Part shown: positions 10,527 through 21,631 of the stretch, in pieces
How positions within the stretch are numbered: the first letter of the stretch is position 1
Layout of the letters: every line of letters begins with the position of its first letter
Assembly: GCF_019565505.1 (NCBI RefSeq)
Contig: NZ_CP067378.1
Location: forward strand, 868,001-932,000
Reading direction: 5' to 3'
Length of the DNA stretch: 64,000 nt
From: Flavobacterium davisii
GTDB taxonomy: Bacteria; Bacteroidota; Bacteroidia; Flavobacteriales; Flavobacteriaceae
The notes under the pieces: generated by a model
What the model was told of the DNA's origin: nothing
The model's database searches: none
The model's input: only the letters and a program-made list of their open reading frames with translations
Translations under genes and position numbers: made by a program

Positions 10527-13500
10527 ATGAGATCAAAATTTAAATGGATTTATACACTTCTAATAGTGTTGACGGTTCAGTTTTCTTTTGCACAAGAGAA
10601 AACGATTACAGGAGTGGTAACAGATGCTTCTGGACCATTGCCTGGGGTAAATGTTTTAGTGAAGGGTACACAACGAGGAGCTTCAACTGGTTTTGATGGA
10701 AAATATAATATCAAAGCAAAAGAAGGAGAGACTTTAATATTCTCATTTATGGGAATGAAAGAAATTTCAAAAGTTGTTGGAACTTCTGCTGTAATGAATA
10801 CAGTCATGCAAAATGACTCTAAAGTATTAGGGGAGGTAGTTGTAACTGCTCAGGGTATATCAAGAGAAAAAAAATCGTTAGGTTATTCAACTCAAAAACT
10901 TGATGCAGCAACAATTAATCAGGTTCCAACTAGTAATTTCATTAATAATTTATCTGGTAAAGTTGCTGGTTTGGAAATTAGAAACAATTCTAACTTCGGA
11001 GGCTCTAGTAATATTGTTCTAAGAGGAACAAAAAGCTTAACTGGTAACAACCAAGCTCTAATCATAATAGACGGAGTACCTGTAAACAATGCTAACTTAA
11101 ATGACGCAGATACAGCAAGCGGAAGACAAGGTTTTGATTTTGGTAATTCTGCTTCTGACATAGACCCTAATAACATTGAATCAATAAATGTGCTTAAAGG
11201 TACTTCAGCAACTGCTCTATACGGAAGTGAAGCAGCGAATGGGGCTATTATTATTACTACAAAAAAGGAAAGAAGAGAACAGCTTTAGGAATTAGTTTAA
11301 GTTCAACTCTATCCATTTCAAATGCAAATAAACAAACATTACCAACATATCAAAAAGAATATGGAGGAGGTTATGCAGGCGAAAACAGCAACTATACAGC
11401 TAATATTTTTGGCAACCCGAATGCGGTAGTAAGCTCTACAGGAGATGATGCTTCTTACGGAAACGCATTTAATCCTAATCAATTAGTATATCAATGGAAC
11501 TCGTTTGTAATAGGAAACCCTAATTACGGTAAAGCAACACCATGGGTTGCAGCTTCAAACGATCCCAATAGCTTTTTCAAAACAGCTTTTTCTACTGTTA
11601 ATAATATCAATTTTAATGGTGGAGATGAAAAATCTGCTTACAACTTCTCTTACACAAATAATAACGAAACAGGAATCTTACCAAACAGTACTTTAAACAA
11701 AAACTCCATTAATGGTAGTTTCACAAGAGATTTTACAAGTAAATTAAAATCAAACACTTTCATCACTTTTACAGATCAAAGCACAAAAGGTAGAAATGCT
11801 ACAGGCTATGGCGATAACATTATAACAGGATTTAGACAATGGTGGCCAGTTAACGTAGACGTTAAAGAATTAGAAAATGAATATTTCAGAACCAAACAAA
11901 ACGTTACTTGGAACCAAATAGATCCTACAAATGGCGATTTAAAACCTAACTTCTGGAATAATCCTTATTGGGATCGATATGAAAACTATGAAACTGACAC
12001 AAGAACAAGAGTTTTAACAGGGAGTAGTCTTAGCTATGATATTTCAAAAAATTTAAACATTTTAGGAAGAGCTACACTAGAATATTCATATGATAATCAA
12101 GAATTAAGAAAAGCAATAGGAAGTCATGCTGAAAATTTTGGTACAACAGGAGGTAATGCTTCTTCTGGCTATAGTATTTTTACAAGAGATTTTTTACAGC
12201 AAACTTATGATTTAATAGCTACTTATAAATTCAATTTAAGTAAAGATTTTGGTACAAGAATTTTAGGTGGTTATACATTTAAAAAAGCTAACTCAAGAAG
12301 TTTATTTGGATCAACAACAGGAGGTCTTGCTAAACCATATCTATACTCTTTACAAAACTCTAACGTATTCCTTGCTCCACTTCAATCAGAAATAAAATAC
12401 GAAAAAAGTGGAATTTACGCTCAAGGCACATTAGATTATAAGAAAATTATTTACTTAGAAGGAACTGTACGTCATGATGAAAGTACAGCTTTACTTGGAG
12501 CCGAAAATAAATATAATTATTTTTCTGTAGGGACAAGTTTAATATTATCAGAAGTAATCAAAAAGACTGGTTAAACCTAGCTAAACTAAGAGTTAATTAC
12601 GCAGAGGTAGGCAATGATTTGGCTTTTGGGAGATTAGGTTCACGTGCTTTCAACGGGATTATAGATGGAAATCCATTATTTGGAAATCCTTCAACTTATT
12701 ATGAACAAGGAAAATTAAAACCAGAAGTTCAAAAATCAATAGAAGCAGGTTTAGAACTAGGATTATACGATCGTTTAAACTTAGACTTATCAGTTTACAA
12801 AACCAACATAACCAACCAAATATTTAACGTACCGCAAACTGGAGCAACAGGTTTTACATCTGCGCGCGTTAATGCTGGAGAAATGGAAAACAAAGGTATT
12901 GAAGTAGCCTTATCTGGAAGTCCTATAAAAACTCAAAAATTTTCTTGGGAAATTGGTATCAACTGGTCAAAAAACATCAATACTGTTAAATCTTTAAATC
13001 AAGGAAGAGACAACTTACTCTTGGCAAACTTCCAAGGAGGAGTCTCTCTAAATGCAACTGTAGGTGAAGCTTATGGCACATTAAGAGGTACAGATTACGT
13101 ATATGACGCAAATGGAAACAAAGTTGTTGGATCAAACGGATTTTATTTGACACAAAATAACAAAGTACTTGGAACAATACAAGCTGACTGGATAGGTGGT
13201 TTAAATAACAAAATTCGCTATAATGATTTCTCTTTAAACTTCTTAATTGATGTAAAAAAAGGAGGCAATCTTTATTCATTAGATCAAGCTTACGGAAAAG
13301 AAACAGGAATATATCCTGAAACAACAGGATTAAATCATTTAGGAGTACCTGTCAGAGATGCAAACAAAGGAGGGGTAATATTACCTGGCGTTCTAGAAAA
13401 TGGGCAACCTAATAACATTGTAGTAGATGCTTCCTCATCAGGAGGAACTGCTTTTAGCACTGATACTAATCCTAATAAAGCTTATATTTATGATGCTTCA

Positions 13501-13737
13501 TATATCAAACTTAGAGAAGTTGGCTTGACATACAACTTACCTAATAAATATATTGAAAAATTAGATTTATCAAGTATTAGCTTTAGTTTATTAGGAAGCA
13601 ATTTGTGGATAATACATAAAAACACACCGTATAGTGATCCTGAAGCTGGTTCTTCTGCAGGAAATATCCAAGGATTTCAATCAGGTGTAATGCCTGCTAT
13701 TAAAACATATTCATTTAACATGAAAATTAACTTCTAA
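10527..13737 (+). CDS. SusC/RagA-type TonB-dependent outer-membrane transporter (two homopolymer frameshifts)
   Basis: About 1070 residues after restoring one A at 11261-11266 and one at 12560-12564. The signal peptide (MRSKFKWIYTLLIVLTVQFS...AQ) precedes a carboxypeptidase-regulatory-like domain (ITGVVTDASGPLPGVNVLVKG), the TonB box region (EVVVTAQG), the plug (VLRGTKSLTGNNQALIIIDGVP...SINVLKGTSATALYGSEAANGAI) and a large barrel. The barrel ends with an aromatic C-terminal strand (KTYSFNMKINF). It works with the SusD lipoprotein encoded 3 bases downstream to import oligosaccharides or peptides; the substrate cannot be read from the sequence because no degradative enzymes are adjacent. Confidence 0.93.
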
Positions 13738-13740
13738 GAA

Positions 13741-15216
13741 ATGAAAAAAACAATTATAAAATTAACAGCAATATCATCATTATTAGTAACAAGCTGTATC
13801 AGCGAAGACATAAAATTTAATGATGACACAAAAAAAGCTTATGATGTTTCTGCCGAATCATTACTAAGCAACTCTCAAAAAGGTATATCTGATCAATTAA
13901 CTTCCCCTAGTGTCAATGAAAATGTTTTTAGATATTTTTCACAATATTGGGCCGCTACGTTGTATACTGCTGAATCTCGATATAATCTAATCAATCGAAA
14001 CATTCCCGGTTTTCACTGGAATAACTTGTATAGAGATGTACTAGGCAACTTACAATCTGCAGAAGAAGTCATTCAAAATGAAATTAGACCAGATAGGATT
14101 TCAGCTACAGATTGGGCAAAAATTCAAACCAATAAAAAAGCCATAATTGAAATTTTAAAAATTTACACTTATCAGAATTTAGTTGACACTTTTGGAAATA
14201 TACCATACAGCGAATCATTAAAAAACCAAACTAATATTTTACCCAAATATGATGATGCTGCAACAATTTATTCTGATTTAATCGTTAGATTAAATAATGC
14301 TATCAGCAAATTAGATCTGCATTCTGAAAGTTTTAAAAGTGGTGATTTAATATACGCTGGAAACGTTGAAAAATGGTTAAAATTTGCAAATTCATTAAAA
14401 GTTAAATTAGGTATAAATCTAAGTGATTTCAATCCTGCTTTATCTAAACAAACAGTAGAAACAGCCGTAGCAGGAGGAATAATTACATCTAATACAGACA
14501 ATGCTCTTTTTAGATATTCTACATCTGCTCCTACTTATAATCCGATTTTTGACAATTTAGTAGCCAGCAATCGAAATGACTTTGTACCAGCAAAAACAAT
14601 TGTTGATTACATGAATTCCCTTAGTGATCCTAGAAGAGGTATTTTCTTTACCAAACTAGAAGGTGCTTATACTGGAGGTGTTTATGGCGCACAAAATGCT
14701 AATCCGTATGCAACATCTTACTCACATGTTGGAGATGCAATAAAAAAATCAGATGCTTTTGGTGTACTCGTTGACGCATCAGAAATAAACTTTTTATTAG
14801 CAGAAGCTGCTGAACGAGGTTATTCAGTTGGAAACAATGCTCAATATTACTACAATACTGCTATTACCTCATCCATGAACTATTGGAATATCCCATCAAA
14901 TGATATTAACAATTACTTGGCTCAACCCAACATTAATTATACAACTGCTAGTGGCAATTGGAAAGAAAAAATTGGAATGCAAGCTTGGATAGCAATGTAT
15001 AATAGAGGTTTTGAATCTTGGACTTTTTACAGAAGATTAGATTATCCTATTTTAAAAGCTCCTACAAAAGCGGTAGCAGCAGCTGACAAAAAAGTTCCAG
15101 TCAGATATACTTATCCGATATCAGAATCAACCATAAATGGATCAAATTACACAGCAGCAGCAGAAGCTATTGGAGGTGATAAATTATATACTAAGATTTT
15201 CTGGGATAAAAATTAA
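13741..15216 (+). CDS. SusD/RagB-family surface lipoprotein
   Basis: 491 residues with a lipoprotein signal (LLVTSC, lipidated Cys at residue 19). The sequence fits the SusD-like TPR fold: an early segment with YWAATLYTAESRYN, and a C-terminal region with MQAWIAMYNRGFESWTFYRR, typical of SusD-like_2 proteins whose partner is a SusC transporter. It starts 3 bases after the SusC stop, so the two are co-transcribed. It binds the substrate at the cell surface and caps the SusC barrel. A strong terminator follows at 15234-15270. Confidence 0.93.
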   Translation: MKKTIIKLTAISSLLVTSCISEDIKFNDDTKKAYDVSAESLLSNSQKGISDQLTSPSVNENVFRYFSQYWAATLYTAESRYNLINRNIPGFHWNNLYRDVLGNLQSAEEVIQNEIRPDRISATDWAKIQTNKKAIIEILKIYTYQNLVDTFGNIPYSESLKNQTNILPKYDDAATIYSDLIVRLNNAISKLDLHSESFKSGDLIYAGNVEKWLKFANSLKVKLGINLSDFNPALSKQTVETAVAGGIITSNTDNALFRYSTSAPTYNPIFDNLVASNRNDFVPAKTIVDYMNSLSDPRRGIFFTKLEGAYTGGVYGAQNANPYATSYSHVGDAIKKSDAFGVLVDASEINFLLAEAAERGYSVGNNAQYYYNTAITSSMNYWNIPSNDINNYLAQPNINYTTASGNWKEKIGMQAWIAMYNRGFESWTFYRRLDYPILKAPTKAVAAADKKVPVRYTYPISESTINGSNYTAAAEAIGGDKLYTKIFWDKN

Positions 15217-15233
15217 AACTTTTAATCTATAAT

Positions 15234-15270
15234 AAAATCCATCAAATTTAGAATTTGATGGATTTTTTTT
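15234..15270 (+). terminator. Intrinsic terminator after the SusC-SusD pair
   Basis: A perfect 15-base stem (arm AAAATCCATCAAATT at 15234-15248, complement at 15252-15266) with a 3-base loop, followed by a run of T through 15270. It lies between the SusD stop and the rlmB start. Confidence 0.9.
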
Positions 15271-15281
15271 ATCTTTACCCC

Positions 15282-16021
15282 ATGGAAAAAGATAACCAAA
15301 TTTTCGGAATTAGAGCCGTTTTAGAAGCTATTCAAGCAAAAAAGAAATCGATAAAGTCTTTATACAAAAAGACGCACAAGGAGAGTTAATGCAAGAATTA
15401 CTTAAAGCTTTTAAAAAAAACAATATTAATTTCAGTTATGTTCCCGTTGAAAAATTAAATCGTTTAACTTCTAATAATCACCAAGGCGTTGTTGCCACCA
15501 TTGCCCCTATTTCTTTTGTTAGCTTAGAAAATTTGGTAGAAAGAGTAACAGAAAATAAAAAAACTCCTCTTTTTCTAATCTTAGACCAATTAAGCGATGC
15601 TCGTAACTTTGGTGCTATTATACGAACTGCAGAATGCACTGGCGTAGATGGCATTATTGTTCAAAAACAAGGTTCTGCTCCTGTAAATGGCGACACCGTA
15701 AAAACATCTGCTGGTGCTGTTTTCAATATTCCTATTTGCAAAGTTGATCATATTAAGGATGCTGTCTTCTACCTTCAAGGTTCTGGTATCAAAACAGTAG
15801 CGGCTACCGAAAAAACTAATAATAATATTTACGATATTGACTTAAAAGAACCACTTGCAATTATTATGGGAAGCGAGGATAAAGGAGTTAACCCCTCTGT
15901 TCTAAAAATTATTGATGAAAAAGCTAAATTACCTATGTTTGGCACCATCTCTTCATTGAACGTTTCTGTAGCATGTGGTGCTTTCTTATATGAAACAGTA
16001 AGACAAAGACAGGAAATCTAA
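15282..16021 (+). CDS. rlmB: 23S rRNA (guanosine-2'-O-)-methyltransferase RlmB, SpoU/TrmH family (one homopolymer frameshift)
   Basis: True start ATG at 15282 (MEKDNQIFGIRAVLEAIQA). One A is missing in 15338-15343; corrected length is 246 residues. The N-terminal substrate-binding domain is followed by the SPOUT methyltransferase domain with its three motifs: LDQLSDARNFGAIIRTAEC (motif 1), IIMGSEDKGV (motif 2) and LNVSVACGAFLYE (motif 3), which together form the knotted SAM site. It 2'-O-methylates a guanosine of 23S rRNA; assignment to RlmB rather than another TrmH paralog rests on overall length and N-terminal domain. A terminator follows. Confidence 0.9.
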
Positions 16022-16066
16022 GATATTCATTATCTAGGACTCCCCTATTTAAAAGTTTTATCTAAA

Positions 16067-16835
16067 TTATAAATCATTGCCTGATGTTTCATCAGGCTTT
16101 TTTATTTCATAAATAACAGGAAGATTTGAAATGAAATAAATCCATTTTTCTAATTCTATCTGACGCATTTTAGAACTCGAAATAAAATTACCTTCCTCAT
16201 CAAAATGCTTCATAAAAGGATCTTTTTAAAATCATAATTTTGTTCTTGCCAATCGTATATCACAGGTTTTTGATATATTGGTGTATCATATAACCAGCTA
16301 AAAAACAATCCTACTACAAAACCTGATAAATGAGCTTCCCATGAAATATGTTCTTCTGCACTTGGAAATATATACCAAATCATACCTCCATACAATAAAA
16401 TAACAGTAAAAGATAACGCTACCAAACGATAATAACGCGTTTGAATTCCTTTAAAAAAAATAAAAGAAGCCAAAACATACACTAAACCACTAGCTCCTAT
16501 ATGATAACTTTCTCTTCCTATCATCCACGTTCCTATACCTGATAACAAAATCCCATAAAACAATATTTTAAGTGAATATTCTCTATAAAAAAAACGTAAA
16601 CTAGCTAACAAAAATAATAATGGTAATGAATTATTAAACAAATGTCCTATATCACCATGCAAAAAGGACTAAAAAAAACGCCTTTTATTCCTGATAACAC
16701 TCTTGGATAAATCCCATAAACTGTAAAACTAATCTTAAATTGTTGCTCGACCCAAAAAACAATCCAAAGACATAAAACAAAATATAAAGGCAATAATATT
16801 ACAGATGGTGTAAATTTAAATTCATTTTCTTTCAT
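16067..16835 (-). CDS. Rhomboid-family intramembrane serine protease (two homopolymer frameshifts)
   Basis: Start at 16835 (MKENEFKFTPSVILLPLYF). One base is missing in each of the runs at 16661-16665 and 16223-16227. Corrected length is 256 residues with about six membrane segments. The HGDIGHLFNNS motif (after TM1), the catalytic serine in GASGLVY and the catalytic histidine in EAHLSGFVVG form the rhomboid dyad. After the membrane core the second correction adds a cytoplasmic tail (KDPFMKHFDEEGNFIS...) of about 50 residues ending at 16067; similar DPFM-type tails are common in flavobacterial rhomboids. Its 3' end overlaps the rlmB terminator hairpin. Substrate unknown. Confidence 0.87.
16079..16103 (+). 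terminator. Intrinsic terminator of rlmB
   Basis: Perfect 8-base stem GCCTGATG/CATCAGGC with a 3-base loop (16079-16097) followed by six T. It overlaps the corrected 3' end of the convergent rhomboid gene, so the same bases also encode the last residues of that protein. Confidence 0.85.
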
Positions 16836-17035
16836 TTGTATAAAATTTATTTTTCAACGGTAATACATAATATTACCTATTTAAGTATAGAGGTTATTAT
16901 AAAACCATCATTAATAGCAATCTTAATATTGTTAAATTTGTAATTCGAAACAAAAATCATTCAACATTTAATATCAAAAAAAGATCCAAAACTGTTTTAA
17001 TGATTTTTTGTCAGAAATAATTAATTTTACTCCCT

Positions 17036-18314
17036 ATGGAAATACCACTAGCAGAAAGAATACGCCCCAAATCATTAGAAGAATATATTAGTCAATCTCA
17101 TTTGGTTGGCAATCAAGGCTCTTTGACTCATCAAATAAAAAATGGTATTATTCCTTCTCTTATTTTATGGGGACCTCCGAGTACAGGAAAAACCACTTTA
17201 GCACAAATTATTGCCCAAAGTAGTAATCGTCCCTTTTATGAATTAAGTGCCATAAACTCGGGAGTAAAAGAAATACGAGATGTTATAGATAAAGCAAAAC
17301 AAAGTAATGGTTTATTTACCTCCAGAAATCCCATATTATTCATTGATGAGATCCATCGTTTTAGCAAATCACAACAAGATTCTTTACTTGGAGCTGTAGA
17401 AAAAGGATGGGTAACACTCATTGGCGCAACTACTGAAAATCCCAGTTTTGAAGTAATCCCTGCTCTTTTGTCACGTTGTCAGGTATATATACTAAACGCT
17501 TTTAACAAAGAAGATTTAGATAATTTACTCCAACGTGCTTTGGTAACCGACACAATCTTAACGAAGAAAAACATCATTTTAAAGGAAACAGAAGCTCTTT
17601 TAAAACTTTCCGGTGGTGACGGAAGAAAACTCCTTAATACATTTGAATTAGTCATTAATGCTTCTGATGAATCGCCTATTGAAATCACCAATAAAAAAGT
17701 AATGCAATTAGTTCAAAAGAATACTATTTTATATGATAAAACAGGAGAACAACATTATGATATAGTTTCTGCTTTTATAAAATCTATAAGAGGAAGTGAT
17801 CCTAACGGGGCTGTATATTGGTTAGCAAGAATGATTGAAGGAGGTGAAGATGTTAAATTTATTGCAAGACGTATGCTAATTTTAGCTAGTGAAGACATTG
17901 GCAATGCTAATCCAACTGCATTAATTATGGCTAATAATACATTTCAAGCAGTTACTACTATTGGATATCCAGAAAGTCGAATCATATTAAGTCAATGTGC
18001 CATTTATCTAGCTTCCTCAGCAAAAAGTAACGCTAGTTACATAGCTATAGGTAAAGCGCAACAAATAGTAAAACAAACTGGTAATTTACCAGTTCCTCTA
18101 CATCTAAGAAACGCTCCTACTAAACTCATGAAGGAATTAGGATATGGGGAAGAATATAAATATTCACACGATTACACGAATAATTTTTCAGAACAGGAAT
18201 ATTTACCACACGAAATTAGTGAAACTAAATTTTTTGAACGTCGGTGAAAATGTTAGGGAACGTGAACTTCGTCAATTTTTAAAAAACAGATGGAAAAACA
18301 AATATGATTATTAA
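17036..18314 (+). CDS. rarA: Replication-associated recombination protein A (RarA/MgsA), C-terminal frame break at a CCNGG site
   Basis: AAA+ ATPase of the clamp-loader-like family that acts at stalled replication forks. Walker A is GPPSTGKTT (residues 44-52), Walker B is ILFIDEIHRF, followed by the sensor motif GATTENPSF. The uncorrected frame stops at 18247, but the family-typical tail (ENVRERELRQFLKNRWKNKYDY) lies in another frame ending at 18314. The break is at 18237-18244, where AACGTCGG stands in place of the expected codons for Glu-Pro-Gly (CCNGG). Replacing this restores 425 residues, the usual length. Divergent from the rhomboid gene across a 200-base gap. Confidence 0.93.
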
Positions 18315-18372
18315 AAATGAATTATTTTATTTCATTACTATTTATTCTTATCTTTATTATACCGCTTCCTAA

Positions 18373-18415
18373 AAGGAGAAACATCATACACCTATCATGA
18401 GTGAAGTTTCTCCTT
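18373..18415. terminator. Terminator-like hairpin between convergent genes
   Basis: Ten-base arms AAGGAGAAAC (18373-18382) and GTTTCTCCTT (18406-18415) with a 23-base loop, located between the convergent rarA and the minus-strand gene ending at 18456. The T-tract is weak on both sides, so function is less sure. Confidence 0.55.
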
Positions 18416-18455
18416 ATTATTTAATCCTTGAATAAAAATAATTTCTTACTCTTTT

Positions 18456-19166
18456 TTAAAAATTAATATCTAACCTATCTGAATTAACTTTTCCTTCTTC
18501 TAAATATTCAAAAAACCAAGTATTATCCTTTTTAACTACCATACCATTACGATTTTTAAACGAAGTTAAAAAAACGAAAGGTGTAGACGTTTTATATAAA
18601 ACTAAATTCTCTCCTGTTATTTTATCAATTAATTCATAAGAAAGTTCTGTTTTTACCGTAACTATTTTTGTTTCAGTAATTTCTTCTTTATTCATTTCTT
18701 TTAACTTGGCTTGAATAATTTCATCATCAAAACTTTTGCCTGAAAATTTATAATTCGCTTTGTTAAAAGAACCTAAAGATTGAATGGTCGCTAAATTATA
18801 TCCCGTAGCAACATCCTTTTCTCTACTTTCTCCTAAATCTGTTGTAAATAAAATATTTCCCTTACAGTCTTTAAACTCAAATTTAATCTTTGTTGAAAAA
18901 ATCGTATTTTCCTCAACTCCATTTATAAAAAGTTTATCGCAATTATAATCTAAAAAGTCTTCTGGCAATTTTTCATTAGATAGATACGCTTCAATACCTT
19001 TTTGTTTTAAATACATCTTAACGGTTGTGTTGATTCGATATTGATTATCTTCATTTTGAAAGGAAAACTTTGATGGTATTAATGCTATTTTATAGTCATT
19101 TAAAGACTGTCCTAAACTGGTTAATGAAAACAAGCTCATTAACCCCATAATTAATTTCTTATTCAT
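18456..19166 (-). CDS. Exported protein of unknown function
   Basis: 236 residues with a signal peptide (MNKKLIMGLMSLFSLTSLGQ, cleavage after SLGQ likely). I do not recognise the family with certainty. The mature part looks like a periplasmic protein with repeated beta strands, including DYKIALIPSKFSF near the start, similar in flavour to flavobacterial conserved hypotheticals linked to cell-envelope stress. It starts 2 bases downstream of the HAD phosphatase gene, so the two are co-transcribed on the minus strand. Confidence 0.75.
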   Translation of the reverse strand: MNKKLIMGLMSLFSLTSLGQSLNDYKIALIPSKFSFQNEDNQYRINTTVKMYLKQKGIEAYLSNEKLPEDFLDYNCDKLFINGVEENTIFSTKIKFEFKDCKGNILFTTDLGESREKDVATGYNLATIQSLGSFNKANYKFSGKSFDDEIIQAKLKEMNKEEITETKIVTVKTELSYELIDKITGENLVLYKTSTPFVFLTSFKNRNGMVVKKDNTWFFEYLEEGKVNSDRLDINF

Positions 19167-19168
19167 TT

Positions 19169-19858
19169 TTAAAATATATTTTTTAATTCAGTTAAGGTAT
19201 TAATCTGACTGATTTCCTTTTCGACCTGTTGACAATTTGGATTAAAAAAAATAGCTTCAATACCAAAACTTAGAGCACCTTTAACATCTGCTTCTATACA
19301 ATCTCCTATCATAATACTTTCTCTTTTTGTAGCTTTTGCTTTATCTAACGCGTATTGATAAATCATCTTATGCGGTTTTTTTACACCTGCTAATTCTGAA
19401 TTAGTAATTGTGTTAAAAAAAGGGTATAGATTTGAATTGTGCATTTTCTTTAACTGTACATCCGCAAATCCATTTGTTATAATATGCAAACTATATTTTG
19501 AATAAAGATATTGAAGTACTTCAATACATCCTTCTATTAAATAATTATTGTTAGATAACTGATTCATATAATCTTCCGAAATTTTATCAATCATTTGATC
19601 TGAAATCAATATTTCTAATTTATCAAAGGTTTCTTTTAATCTTCTATAACGCAATTCTTTATGGGTTATCGTATCTACTTGATACAATTTCCAACATTCT
19701 TGATTGATTGGATTATATATTTTCATAAAATCATGAATATATAATGCTGGAAATAAAGATTTTAAAATTACTTCAAATGTTTTTTCTGAATTTCGATCAA
19801 AATCCCAAAGAGTATGATCTAAATCAAAAAATATATGCTGGATATGATTGTATTTCAA
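19169..19858 (-). CDS. HAD-superfamily hydrolase, YjjG-like noncanonical pyrimidine nucleotidase
   Basis: 229 residues. Motif I is FFDLDHTLWDF with the nucleophile and acid Asp pair; motif II is IITNGF; motif III Lys is in GVKKPHKMIY; motif IV is MIGDCIEADVKGA. The insertion after motif I is the helical C1 cap of YjjG-type enzymes, which dephosphorylate non-canonical pyrimidine nucleotides and protect against mutagenic analogues. Length matches the family. Exact substrate not shown by sequence. Confidence 0.85.
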   Translation of the reverse strand: MKYNHIQHIFFDLDHTLWDFDRNSEKTFEVILKSLFPALYIHDFMKIYNPINQECWKLYQVDTITHKELRYRRLKETFDKLEILISDQMIDKISEDYMNQLSNNNYLIEGCIEVLQYLYSKYSLHIITNGFADVQLKKMHNSNLYPFFNTITNSELAGVKKPHKMIYQYALDKAKATKRESIMIGDCIEADVKGALSFGIEAIFFNPNCQQVEKEISQINTLTELKNIF

Positions 19859-19961
19859 AATTATAATCGTTTTTTATAAATACTTATAGTAATTAATGAT
19901 TCTTTCTTTAGCCCATTAAAAATGTTGATTTATTAAATTGCTCATAAAAGAAAATACTTCT

Positions 19962-20439
19962 TCATTCTCCTTTCAATATCACTACATCCACTAAATTATA
20001 CATCCAATTATCAACATCTGTTTCATTTATTTTAAGTGTTCCAGATATCGTTACATATTGATCTGTACGAAGCTTCTTTTTGGCTTCTTTAAATTTTAAA
20101 CCTGCAATCGTTTCAGGACCTGCTTTTCCACAAAAAAAAACAAGAGGCAAACACATTTTTACTGATTGCATAATTAATATTATCAATTGGTACGATAAAT
20201 CCTGAAATAATGATTTTCTTATTATTTCTCATTTTAATTTCAGGACTGATTACTGGATAATCAATCATACCGTAATCTTTATGCTGCTTTTTAATGAATT
20301 TAATATACCCTAATTTTTTCCAAGTCAAGGTATCATTCGATATCGCTATTCTTTGAAAAACTTTCTTTTTTTCTATCTTTTTATTAAAACTCACGAAGGT
20401 AAAACTTACCAAAGTGATAAATATAATCCATCTACGCAT
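19962..20439 (-). CDS. Exported DUF3299-like protein with CxxC motif (one homopolymer insertion)
   Basis: Start at 20439 (MRRWIIFITLVSFTFVSF), a signal peptide or anchor. The run of nine A at 20132-20140 has one extra base; after correction the protein is about 158 residues and contains FASCFFCGKAGPETI, the CxxC-type motif seen in small DUF3299-like proteins that accompany LolD-type ABC systems, then a beta-rich OB-like tail (VTISGTLKINETDVDN). The first 8 bases overlap the end of the ABC permease gene, so it belongs to that operon. In Vibrio a DUF3299 protein is part of the zinc-linked Zrg system; that parallel is inference. Confidence 0.65.
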
Positions 20440-21631
20440 TTGCTAATATTTTTGATAAATTCATTTTGTAGGCTTTAAGTGCTGGAATTAAAGCAGAAAT
20501 TATACCTAACAATAAAATCATTAGTAACAAAATACTTTCTTTTTCCCAAATAATTTCAAAAGTATTAAATCTTATTTTAAAATCTTCCTCTGAAAATTGA
20601 GAAATCATTTCCAAGGCAAATCTACCAATTATGGTTCCAAAACAAAAGCCAACTAAACATAAAAGTAGGCTTTCTAATAAAACTAACAACATTAACTGTT
20701 TTCTTGTTGCTCCTTGCAAGCGTAATAAAGCAAACTCATATCTACGTTCTTTCAGTCTATTATAAAGTACTATAAAAATACTAAGCCCTGAAATTGTCAT
20801 AATACCATATCCTAAATAAGATAATGTTTTAATTCCAACTCCAAAGAGAGTAAATAATCTATTAATCTCAATTGCAGGAGAAACGGCTTGCATTTTTGTA
20901 TTGGATGTAATCAACCGTGGCCATGTCATAATAGCCATCTTATTTCTGAGTTTTAACAACACCGAGGTAATTTCTCTAGATTCATTATGATGGTGGTCTT
21001 CTTTTAGTTCATGGTTTGATTCATCATGTACACTCCAAATACTTTTAATAGAGCACACTATTAGATTGTCAATCATTTTACCAGTAGGCTTTAATAGTCC
21101 CACAACTTTAAAAGGTTTTGTTTCATGTTTTTCCCCTTCTTTTGCATCACCATGTACACTATAAAAATTTTGTCCTATTTTTAAATTCATTTTTTGGGCA
21201 ACAACAGAACCTATAACGACCTCAAAATCCTTTAAAAAAATTTCCCCTTGAATTATTTCAGCATCAAACTTTTTCAAATAATCTATACTAGTTCCTACAA
21301 TCTTATAACCTCTATAATTATCTCCAAAAGCCAACGGAATTGCTTTTTTTACAAAGGAGTGCTGCATCCATACTTTAGCCGAATCATAATTTATATTCCC
21401 TGTAGGGGTATCTATTTGATAAACCGAAGACAAAACTAATTGCAAAGGACTACCTTGAGCCCCTAAAACCAAATCTACATGATCTGCATTAGATGAAAAT
21501 TGTTCCTCAAACTGTTTTTCTAATAATATTAAAAGAGTTATAATTGCCACACTACTAGCCAAAAGCACAACACTTAAAAAAGTATTTAAAGGCTTAAACC
21601 AAATATTTCGCCAAGCTAATTTTACTATCAT
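20432..21631 (-). CDS. ABC transporter permease, FtsX/MacB-type, with His-rich loop
   Basis: 399 residues. One N-terminal membrane segment (residues 17-38), a large periplasmic domain, then three C-terminal segments from about residue 270 that form the FtsX core (LKERRYEFALLRLQGATRKQL cytoplasmic turn). The periplasmic domain opens with DLVLGAQGSPLQLVLSSVYQ and holds a histidine-rich segment (HDESNHELKEDHHHNES) that could bind metal. It overlaps the ATPase gene by 4 bases. It is of the MacB/LolC class but lacks the full MacB domain. Substrate unproven; zinc or another transition metal is a hypothesis. Confidence 0.85.
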   Translation of the reverse strand: MIVKLAWRNIWFKPLNTFLSVVLLASSVAIITLLILLEKQFEEQFSSNADHVDLVLGAQGSPLQLVLSSVYQIDTPTGNINYDSAKVWMQHSFVKKAIPLAFGDNYRGYKIVGTSIDYLKKFDAEIIQGEIFLKDFEVVIGSVVAQKMNLKIGQNFYSVHGDAKEGEKHETKPFKVVGLLKPTGKMIDNLIVCSIKSIWSVHDESNHELKEDHHHNESREITSVLLKLRNKMAIMTWPRLITSNTKMQAVSPAIEINRLFTLFGVGIKTLSYLGYGIMTISGLSIFIVLYNRLKERRYEFALLRLQGATRKQLMLLVLLESLLLCLVGFCFGTIIGRFALEMISQFSEEDFKIRFNTFEIIWEKESILLLMILLLGIISALIPALKAYKMNLSKILANA

